Shown piece by piece: positions 16,201 to 21,254 of a stretch of DNA of 21,254 nt. A program made the translations under genes and the position numbers. The first letter of the stretch is position 1. Each line of letters starts with the position of its first letter. Below the pieces are notes generated by a model. The model was given only the letters and a program-made list of their open reading frames with translations. It had not been told where the DNA came from and searched no databases. Origin of the DNA: DAOTXL01 sp034434895 (lineage in GTDB: Bacteria; Chloroflexota; Anaerolineae; JAAYZQ01); contig DAOTYI010000282.1 in NCBI GenBank assembly GCA_034434895.1, positions 1-21,254 on the forward strand, written 5' to 3'.

Positions 16201-16222
16201 AACTCTCATCCTATGGGATAAT
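16194..16222 (+). promoter_or_regulatory. Strong sigma70-type promoter reading toward the HypE-like gene
   Basis: TTGACA (16194-16199), a 17-base spacer and GATAAT (16217-16222) nearly match consensus. The predicted start near 16229 leaves a leader of about 400 bases, containing a palindromic repeat, a short leader ORF and a terminator, before GTG 16632. Confidence 0.7.
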
Positions 16223-16271
16223 AAAATTTGTTGGAGGTCGGTGTGGCCGGTGGGTTGCCCGGCAACCTGTT

Positions 16272-16385
16272 GAGAGCTGGTCTAAAAAGCTTACCACAAA
16301 GACACAAAGGCCACAAAGGAACACGAAGGAAACGAATATACCCGTGGTGTCCTTTATGTCTTGGTGGTTTTCAGACAGGCTCTGA
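16272..16385. repeat. Dispersed palindromic intergenic repeat, copy C
   Basis: Long imperfect inverted repeat. The left arm contains accacaaagacacaaagg and the right arm cctttatgtcttggtggt, with outer ends gagagctggtct and agacaggctctgag. It belongs to the same family as 5421-5494 and 9102-9166. A further half-copy (ctttgtgtcctttggttt) lies at 16591-16608. Confidence 0.8.
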
Positions 16386-16444
16386 GAGAAACAGGGTGGC
16401 CGGCAGAAGCTGGCAGGTGTTTTGCGCAAGCTATTATAGGAAAG

Positions 16445-16521
16445 GGAGGTGATGTCCATGGACTGTAGTCGTACACCCGGCGCCGTAGCATCACCTCCGT
16501 CTGTCCGGTGAGCTACGGCGC
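16445..16521 (+). promoter_or_regulatory. Candidate RNA switch: two mutually exclusive hairpins over a leader ORF
   Basis: Stem 1 pairs ggaggtgatg (16445-16454, which includes the ribosome binding site) with catcacctcc (16489-16498), 10 of 10 bases. Stem 2 pairs gcgccgtagc (16480-16489) with gctacggcgc (16512-16521) and continues, past one bulged A, with tcacc (16491-16495) and ggtga (16507-16511). The stems share 16489-16495, so only one can form. An intrinsic terminator follows 10 bases later. The layout is that of an attenuator or riboswitch-type leader. I do not recognise a known aptamer. Confidence 0.65.
16458..16511 (+). CDS. Putative 17-residue leader peptide
   Basis: The reading frame encodes MDCSRTPGAVASPPSVR and ends at TGA 16509-16511. 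It is preceded by an extended Shine-Dalgarno site, aaagggaggtgatg, which almost mirrors the 3' end of 16S rRNA; ATG 16458 lies 8 bases past GGAGG. An in-frame ATG at 16452 is too close. The ORF spans the 5' arm of stem 2 and ends exactly at the last base of its inner stem, so a translating ribosome would disrupt both hairpins. A regulatory leader peptide is the likeliest role. There is no run of a single amino acid to hint at the signal. Confidence 0.55.
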   Translation: MDCSRTPGAVASPPSVR

Positions 16522-16530
16522 AATCAACCG

Positions 16531-16564
16531 GAAGGGCCTCCCAACAAGGGAGGCCCTTCTCTTT
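16531..16564 (+). terminator. Intrinsic terminator in the leader of the HypE-like gene
   Basis: gaagggcctccc (16531-16542) and gggaggcccttc (16548-16559) form a perfect 12-bp stem with loop aacaa, followed by tcttt. The T-run is short. It lies 68 bases before the GTG start, where an attenuator would be expected. Confidence 0.75.
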
Positions 16565-16631
16565 GCGCCGATTGGAACTCGGCCTTCTGCCTTTGTGTCC
16601 TTTGGTTTTGTCCGGGGGGCCAGGAGGAACG

Positions 16632-17657
16632 GTGCACGCCGGGGTGTTGGGGGTTGGCAAGCTGCCAATGGACCTCCTGCAGGCCCTGCTCAGCCGCTAT
16701 GGAGGGCAGGATGAGCGGCTGGTGCTCGGCCCGCGGGTAGGGGAGGACGCAGCCGTATTGGACATGGGCGACCGATACCTGGTCGTCAAATCCGATCCGA
16801 TCACCTTTGCCACCGACGAGATCGGCTGGTACGTTGTCCATGTCAATGCCAACGATCTGGCGACCATGGGGGCCACACCGCGCTGGCTGTTGTTAACCCT
16901 GCTGTTGCCGGAGCAAAAGACCGACCGGGCGCTGGTCGAGGCCATCCTGGCGCAGGTCAGCCAGGCGTGTCGGCCTTTGGGCATTGCCCTGTGTGGGGGG
17001 CACACCGAGATCACCGGCGGGTTAGACCGGCCGATCGCCGTGGGCCTGATGTTAGGCGAGGTTGACAAGGAAGACCTGGTCTGTACAGCCGGAGCCCAGG
17101 TGGGCGACGACGTGATCCTGACCAAAGGCATCGCCATCGAGGGGACGGCCATTCTGGCCCGGGAACTGGGTGACCGACTGGTGCGCCAGCTCGGGGCCGA
17201 CCTGGTCGCCCGTGGCCGGCGCTTTCTGAAAGAGCCGGGGATCAGCGTCCTGCGCGAGGCGCAGATCGCCTGCCGGGTTGGGAAACCCCACGCCATGCAC
17301 GATCCGACGGAGGGGGGACTGGCGACCGGGCTGTGGGAGCTGGCGCAGGCCAGTGGGAAAGGGATCATCGTGGACCCGGCCCAGGTCCTTCTGTTTCCAG
17401 AAACGGCTGCTTTTTGCCAGGTGTTAGGGCTCGATCCCTGGGGCCTGATCGCTTCTGGGGCCTTGTTGGTGACCGCCGCGCCAGGGGAGTCGGGGCAGAT
17501 GGTGGCGGCTTTGCAGCAGGCCGGCATTGGAGCGCGGGTCATCGGCCAGGTTGTGCCAGGGCCGCCGATGGTGCAGCAGCTCACGGCGGAGGGCCCGGCC
17601 CCACTGCCGCTGTTCGAACGAGACGAGCTGGCCCGCCTGTTTGCAGAACCGGTCTGA
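16632..17657 (+). CDS. HypE/AIR synthase-related protein (PurM-like fold)
   Basis: A 341-residue protein from GTG 16632, chosen because AGGAGG (16622-16627) is four bases upstream; a longer frame from 16563 would run through repeat sequence. It has the AIR synthase/ThiL/SelD/HypE two-domain plan: GEDAAVLD near the N-terminus, VHVNANDLATMGATPRWLLL, GGHTEITGG, VGDDVILTKGIAIEGTAIL at the domain join, and MHDPTEGGLATGLWELA. These proteins bind ATP and handle acyl-phosphate chemistry. True HypE ends in a thiocarbamoylated cysteine (PRIC), but this protein ends ARLFAEPV and no hydrogenase genes are nearby, so it is probably a HypE-like enzyme of other function. It sits between a candidate attenuator and the rpsL promoter. 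Confidence 0.88.
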   Translation: MHAGVLGVGKLPMDLLQALLSRYGGQDERLVLGPRVGEDAAVLDMGDRYLVVKSDPITFATDEIGWYVVHVNANDLATMGATPRWLLLTLLLPEQKTDRALVEAILAQVSQACRPLGIALCGGHTEITGGLDRPIAVGLMLGEVDKEDLVCTAGAQVGDDVILTKGIAIEGTAILARELGDRLVRQLGADLVARGRRFLKEPGISVLREAQIACRVGKPHAMHDPTEGGLATGLWELAQASGKGIIVDPAQVLLFPETAAFCQVLGLDPWGLIASGALLVTAAPGESGQMVAALQQAGIGARVIGQVVPGPPMVQQLTAEGPAPLPLFERDELARLFAEPV

Positions 17658-17670
17658 CCGGCAGAGTGAT

Positions 17671-17699
17671 TTGACTTTTGATCCAAACTGTGCTAAATT
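17671..17699 (+). promoter_or_regulatory. Sigma70-type promoter of the str operon
   Basis: TTGACT (17671-17676), exactly 17 bases, then TAAATT (17694-17699). The expected start near 17706 gives a leader of about 150 bases before rpsL. Confidence 0.75.
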
Positions 17700-17701
17700 C
17701 A

Positions 17702-17804
17702 GAGTTTGTAAATACTCAACAGCCTTGTATCGCCATCCGGCGATGCAAATGAACAGGGTGGGTAGCATGGAGAGGCCATCGCGGCCCGTTTGCGGTGGCC
17801 CTCT
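17702..17804 (+). promoter_or_regulatory. Structured 5' leader of rpsL
   Basis: Three hairpins follow one another: gagt/actc (17702-17717), tcgcc-atcc-ggcga (17730-17743), and a long one pairing agaggcca(t)cgc with gcggtggccctct (17771-17804). Ribosomal-protein operons are often autoregulated through such leaders (S7 in the E. coli str operon). Any protein binding here is inference. Confidence 0.5.
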
Positions 17805-17855
17805 ATGTGCCAGGAGATGACAGGCCCGACAGCCAGCAGCGAGAGGAGGAACGAG

Positions 17856-18287
17856 TTGCCTACAATCAATCAGTTGGTGAGAAAAGGGCGCAAGCCCAAA
17901 CCGAAAAAGGAAAAAGCGCCGGCCCTCGGCTTTAGCTCGAATGCTTTGAAAGGGCGGACCACCAGGCTGCCGAAGGGCAATCCACAGAAGCGGGGGGTGT
18001 GTACCCAGGTGCGGACCATGACCCCCAAGAAGCCCAATTCGGCGTTGCGCAAGATCGCCCGCGTCCGCCTGACCAACGGCATTGAAGTGACCGCCTACAT
18101 CCCCGGCGAAGGACACAGCCTGCAGGAGCACTCGGTGGTCCTGGTCCGTGGCGGCCGCGTGAAAGACCTGCCAGGTGTGCGCTATCATATCATCCGAGGG
18201 GCGCTGGACTCCGGCGGGGTGGCGAACCGCAAGCGGGGGCGCTCCAAGTATGGGGCCAAGCTGCCCAAGAAGACGAAAGTTGCCTAG
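17856..18287 (+). CDS. rpsL: Small ribosomal subunit protein S12
   Basis: A 143-residue S12. The true start is TTG 17856 (PTINQLVRKGR follows it directly) with AGGAGG at 17844-17849, six bases upstream; the upstream in-frame ATG at 17790 would add non-S12 residues. Hallmarks are TPKKPNSALRKIARVRLTNG, GEGHSLQEHSVVLVRGGRVK and DLPGVRYHIIRGALD. Both lysines linked to streptomycin response (in TPKKPNS and GGRVKDLPG) are wild type. An N-terminal insertion (about residues 13-40, APALGFSSNALKGRTTR) is of the kind seen in Bacillus-type S12 but absent from E. coli. S12 sits at the decoding centre of the 30S subunit. rpsG follows after 19 bases. Confidence 0.97.
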   Translation: MPTINQLVRKGRKPKPKKEKAPALGFSSNALKGRTTRLPKGNPQKRGVCTQVRTMTPKKPNSALRKIARVRLTNGIEVTAYIPGEGHSLQEHSVVLVRGGRVKDLPGVRYHIIRGALDSGGVANRKRGRSKYGAKLPKKTKVA

Positions 18288-18306
18288 GAGGGGGTAGAGG
18301 TCAGAC

Positions 18307-18777
18307 ATGCCACGACGAAATCGTCCTGCCAGGCGAGAGATCGAACCGGATATCAAATATAACAGCGAAGTTGTTGCGCGGTTCATCAACAAACTGATGA
18401 AAGATGGCAAAAAGAGCGTGGCCCAGCGCATCATGTACGACGCGCTCGACCTGGTCGAGAAGCGGATGAAACGGCCAGGGTTGGAGGTGTTCGACCAGGC
18501 CCTGCGCAACGCCACGCCGATCCTGGAAGTCAAGCCGCGCCGCGTGGGGGGAGCCACCTATCAGGTGCCGGTCGAGGTAGGCCCCGAACGCAAGATCTCG
18601 CTGGCCATCCGCTGGCTCATCCAGTCGGCGCGCAAGCGGCCGGGCAAGAGCATGGCCGAAAAGCTGGCCGGTGAACTGATGGATGCCGCCAATAACACCG
18701 GGGCGACCATTAAACGGCGTGAGGATACCCACAAGATGGCGGAGGCAAACCGGGCATTTGCCCACTATCGCTGGTAA
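18307..18777 (+). CDS. rpsG: Small ribosomal subunit protein S7
   Basis: The 156-residue product has the normal length and sequence for S7, the primary assembly protein that binds the 3' major domain of 16S rRNA. Recognisable segments are MPRRNRPARREIEPD, INKLMKDGKKSVAQRIMYDAL, NATPILEVKPRRVGGATYQV, and the C-terminal KRREDTHKMAEANRAFAHYRW (136-156). A ribosome binding site (gtagagg) precedes ATG 18307. It is co-transcribed with rpsL. The spacer to fusA is unusually filled by a 7-base tandem repeat. Confidence 0.97.
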   Translation: MPRRNRPARREIEPDIKYNSEVVARFINKLMKDGKKSVAQRIMYDALDLVEKRMKRPGLEVFDQALRNATPILEVKPRRVGGATYQVPVEVGPERKISLAIRWLIQSARKRPGKSMAEKLAGELMDAANNTGATIKRREDTHKMAEANRAFAHYRW

Positions 18778-18778
18778 T

Positions 18779-18871
18779 ATCCAATATCCAATATCCAATA
18801 TCTGACAATCAAAATCCTCGTGTAAACATTAGATATCGGTATTAGATATTAGATATTAGATATTAGATATT
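18779..18871. repeat. Heptamer repeat array with opposing arms between rpsG and fusA
   Basis: tatccaa is repeated three times (18779-18802). About 25 bases later, attagat units appear about five times (18828-18871), one replaced by atcggt. The second unit is nearly the reverse complement of the first, with one mismatch per unit. On the minus strand these mismatches would be G-U pairs. It fills nearly the whole spacer. Confidence 0.75.
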
Positions 18872-18883
18872 CGAGGACGCCCC

Positions 18884-20962
18884 ATGCCCAGGGCATATCC
18901 GCTCGAGCGAACCCGGAACATCGGCATCATTGCCCACATTGACGCCGGCAAAACGACGACGACGGAGCGCATCCTCTTTTACACCGGGCGCACGCACCGC
19001 ATGGGCAATGTGGACGATGGGACAACCGTGACCGACTGGATGGAGCAAGAGCGGGAACGGGGCATCACTATCACGGCCGCTGCCGTCACCTGTTTCTGGC
19101 GCGATTGTCAGATCAACATCGTAGATACACCCGGCCACATTGATTTCACCGCCGAGGTCCAGCGCAGCCTGCGCGTCCTGGATGGCGGAGTGGTCGTTTT
19201 CGATGCGGTGGCCGGGGTCGAACCCCAATCTGAGACGGTCTGGCGACAGGCCGACCGGTATGGGGTGCCACGCATCTGCTTCGTTAACAAGATGGATCGC
19301 CTGGGGGCCGACTTCTGGCACACGGTCGAGATGATCCGCGACCAGCTGGCCGCCAATCCGGTGCCGATCCAGGTCCCGATCGGGGCCGAAGATACCTTCC
19401 AGGGGGTTGTGGACCTGCTGACCATGCGGGCCATCCTCTATGCCGACGACCTGGGGACGGTCCAGGACACCAGGGAAGTGCCCGACGAGCTGGTGGCAAC
19501 GGTTCTGGAGCACCGGGAAGCCCTGCTTGAACGCGTGGCCGAGCGTGACGATGAGATCATGGAAAAATATCTGGCCGGGGAGGAGATCTCGGCCGCTGAG
19601 CTGCGGCGGGCGTTGCGCCGGGCAACCATCGCCGGGGACCTGGTGCCGGTGCTGTGCGGTTCGGCCTTGCGCAACAAGGGGGTGCAGCCGGTCCTGGATG
19701 CCATTGTAGACTATTTGCCCTCGCCCCTGGATGTGCCGCCGGTGGTCGGCACCAATCCCCAAACGGGTCAGGAACGGGCCTGCCACGCCGACGAGTCCGG
19801 CCCGCTCGCTGCCCTGGCTTTCAAGGTTGTCGCCGATCCCTATGTGGGCCGGCTGGTGTACCTGCGGGTCTACTCGGGTCGGCTGAACGTCGGCAGTGCC
19901 GTGTTGAACCCGACCAGGCAGCGCAAAGAGCGGACCGGCAAGCTGCTGCGGATGTACGCCAACCGGCGGGAAGAGGTGCAGACGATCGAGGCCGGTGACA
20001 TCGGGGCGGCGGTTGGCCTCAAGGAAACCTTTACCGGCGATACGCTGTGCGACTTTACCCACCAGGTGGTGCTGGAATCAATCCGTTTCCCGGAACCGGT
20101 GATCTCGGTGGCCATCGAGCCCCGGACCCAGGCCGACCAGGACAGGCTGAACGAGGCGTTGCAACGCCTGGCAGAGGAGGACCCCACCTTCCAGGTCAAG
20201 ACCGACGAACAGACCGGCCAGTTGCTCATCAGCGGCATGGGAGAATTGCACCTGGAAGTCCTGGTAGACCGGATGCTGCGCGAGTTCCGGGTGATGGCCA
20301 ATGTGGGCAAGCCCCAGGTGGCCTACCGCGAGACGATCACCCGCCCGGTGGAAAGCACGGGTGAATTCCTGCGTCAGGTGGGAGGGCGGAATCAATTTGG
20401 CCGGGTGGTCCTCCGCCTGGAACCGCTGCCGGCCACGGCCGGGTTCGAGTTTGTCAACCAGACCCGGGAAGCAGACTTTCCGCAGCAGTTCGTGCCGGCG
20501 ATAGAGGCCGGAGTCCGCGAGTCGCTGGACGGCGGCGTGCTGGCCGGCTATACCCTGGTGGGGCTGCGGGCCATCCTGATCGGCGGCAGCTTTGACCAGG
20601 AAAGTTCCACCGAACTGGCTTTCAAGGCGGCAGCAGCGCTGGCCCTGCGCAATGGGGCCGAGCGGGCAGCCCCGGTGCTGCTCGAACCGATCATGAAAGT
20701 AGAAGCCGTCGCCCCCGATGAGTTCAGCGGAGCGATCATCGGTGACCTGAGCGCCCGTGGTGGCGAGATCGAGGGCCTGAACCCGCGGGGGGTAGGGATG
20801 CAGGCCGTGCGGGCCATGGTCCCGCTGGCCGAGATGTTTGGCTACGCCACCGATCTGCGCTCAATGACCCAGGGGCGAGGCACCTATACGATGGAGTTCG
20901 ATCACTACGCCCCGGTGGCCCCTGAGGTGCTGGAGCGGATTCTCATGGGAGGCAGGCGGTAA
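18884..20962 (+). CDS. fusA: Elongation factor G
   Basis: A complete 692-residue translocase that uses GTP to move tRNAs and mRNA on the ribosome and helps recycle it. G domain motifs are P-loop AHIDAGKTTTTER (17-29), switch I around RGITITAAA, DTPGHIDF and NKMD. Domain III-V features follow: GMGELHLEVLVDRM, the domain IV start VGGRNQFGRVVLRLEP, and LLEPIMKVEAVAPDEFSGAIIGDL. The domain IV tip reads GGSFDQESSTELAF rather than the more common SYHDVDSSE form, so it is a somewhat divergent EF-G, perhaps simply lineage-specific. GAGG at 18873-18876 lies seven bases before the ATG. It follows rpsG in the str operon. Confidence 0.96.
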   Translation: MPRAYPLERTRNIGIIAHIDAGKTTTTERILFYTGRTHRMGNVDDGTTVTDWMEQERERGITITAAAVTCFWRDCQINIVDTPGHIDFTAEVQRSLRVLDGGVVVFDAVAGVEPQSETVWRQADRYGVPRICFVNKMDRLGADFWHTVEMIRDQLAANPVPIQVPIGAEDTFQGVVDLLTMRAILYADDLGTVQDTREVPDELVATVLEHREALLERVAERDDEIMEKYLAGEEISAAELRRALRRATIAGDLVPVLCGSALRNKGVQPVLDAIVDYLPSPLDVPPVVGTNPQTGQERACHADESGPLAALAFKVVADPYVGRLVYLRVYSGRLNVGSAVLNPTRQRKERTGKLLRMYANRREEVQTIEAGDIGAAVGLKETFTGDTLCDFTHQVVLESIRFPEPVISVAIEPRTQADQDRLNEALQRLAEEDPTFQVKTDEQTGQLLISGMGELHLEVLVDRMLREFRVMANVGKPQVAYRETITRPVESTGEFLRQVGGRNQFGRVVLRLEPLPATAGFEFVNQTREADFPQQFVPAIEAGVRESLDGGVLAGYTLVGLRAILIGGSFDQESSTELAFKAAAALALRNGAERAAPVLLEPIMKVEAVAPDEFSGAIIGDLSARGGEIEGLNPRGVGMQAVRAMVPLAEMFGYATDLRSMTQGRGTYTMEFDHYAPVAPEVLERILMGGRR

Positions 20963-20978
20963 CTCAGATGGCAACAGC

Positions 20979-21008
20979 ACCCCGTGAATTTGCCATGAAC
21001 GGGGTTTT
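20979..21008 (+). terminator. Weak intrinsic terminator after fusA
   Basis: accccgt (20979-20985) pairs with acggggt (20999-21005), followed by ttt. The 13-base loop carries the -35 box of the next promoter, so terminator and promoter overlap. Confidence 0.5.
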
Positions 21009-21018
21009 GAGGTAGAAT
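20990..21018 (+). promoter_or_regulatory. Sigma70-type promoter of tuf
   Basis: TTGCCA (20990-20995), exactly 17 bases, then TAGAAT (21013-21018); each box is one mismatch from consensus. The leader to ATG 21104 is about 80 bases. Confidence 0.7.
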
Positions 21019-21103
21019 GGCGCGGTTTTGCGGCCCTGGCCCAAAGCTCAAGCCGAGGGATCAGCCGACCCGAAAACCGGGATGACAGAAAGGAAGGTTC
21101 AGC

Positions 21104-21254
21104 ATGGGGAAGCCAAAGTTTGAGCGGACGAAAGAGCACGTCAACGTGGGGACGATTGGGCACATCGATCATGGCAAGACGACCCTGACGGCGGCGATCA
21201 CCAAAGTGTTGGCCTTGAAGGGGCTGGCCGACTTTCGTCCCTTTGACAGCATTG
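21104..21254 (+). CDS. tuf: Elongation factor Tu (5' part, cut by window end)
   Basis: Fifty codons are visible before the window ends. MGKPKFERTKEHVNVGTIGH followed by IDHGKTTLTAAITKVL is the EF-Tu N-terminus with its P-loop (GHIDHGKT). EF-Tu delivers aminoacyl-tRNA to the ribosome. AGGAAGG (21091-21097) lies six bases before ATG 21104. It follows fusA in the usual str-operon order but has its own promoter. Confidence 0.96.
   Translation, partial: MGKPKFERTKEHVNVGTIGHIDHGKTTLTAAITKVLALKGLADFRPFDSI

Noticed and set aside
16445..16521. Fluoride, ZTP, THF or other known riboswitch in the HypE-like leader
   Set aside because: The 'ggtgatg' start loosely recalls the fluoride class, but the other conserved loops are missing; kept only as an unclassified switch.
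16563..16631. Upstream ATG start for the HypE-like protein
   Set aside because: The segment runs through the terminator tail and a repeat half-copy; GTG 16632 has AGGAGG directly upstream.
17424..18557. 377-codon minus-strand frame across rpsL
   Set aside because: It overlaps three well-supported + strand genes and the str promoter, with no domain content.
18779..18871. Heptamer array as a CRISPR array
   Set aside because: The units are contiguous 7-mers without spacers.
18863..20062. 399-codon minus-strand frame
   Set aside because: Antisense shadow of fusA, whose identity is certain.

Overview
The window looks like a piece of a high-GC bacterial chromosome, most plausibly from the Chloroflexota (Anaerolineae/Caldilineae-like). 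This is inferred from three things: short palindromic repeats of the 'accacaaagacacaaag' type scattered between genes, GTG and TTG starts with strong Shine-Dalgarno sites, and the mix of str-operon, FGGY kinase and multi-domain two-component genes. No rRNA or tRNA gene and no CRISPR array were found, so the taxonomy is tentative.

Layout. (1) 86-5185, + strand: three overlapping genes of a CRISPR type III-like module. They encode a 1072-residue protein made of several fused RAMP (Cas7-like) domains, an unrecognised protein with a CxxC...CxxC zinc motif, and a divergent Cas6-type protein. (2) 5512-7059, +: an FGGY-family sugar kinase. (3) 7149-9000, -: decayed genes. These are an in-frame chimera of the first half of an MFS transporter with the second half of a histidine/aromatic ammonia-lyase, a small ORF, and the C-terminal stump of an aquaporin. 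(4) 9217-14463, -: a signalling and transport module. It has a NarL-type response regulator, a MacB/FtsX-like permease fused to a complete histidine kinase, two small membrane proteins (one cut by an in-frame TGA), a paralogous stand-alone permease and its ATPase. A terminator and a new promoter split it into a regulatory and an effector transcript. (5) 14682-15995, -: a receiver-GAF-DHp protein that lacks a kinase ATPase domain; its 3' end lies in a palindromic element. (6) 15996-16631: divergent promoters with overlapping -35 boxes, a palindromic repeat, and a leader with a 17-codon ORF, two mutually exclusive hairpins and an intrinsic terminator. (7) 16632-17657, +: a HypE/AIR-synthase-like protein. 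(8) 17671-21254, +: the str operon rpsL-rpsG-fusA and the start of tuf, with its own promoters.

The strongest candidates for undescribed biology are the permease-histidine kinase fusion, the compact multi-RAMP/zinc protein/Cas6 module, and the leader-peptide switch upstream of the HypE-like gene. The transporter-kinase locus reads as a self-contained circuit: a permease-like domain probably senses a ligand or a transport state, the attached kinase phosphorylates the adjacent regulator, and the regulator may control the separately promoted ATPase/permease operon. That circuit is inferred from gene order and domain content, not shown directly.
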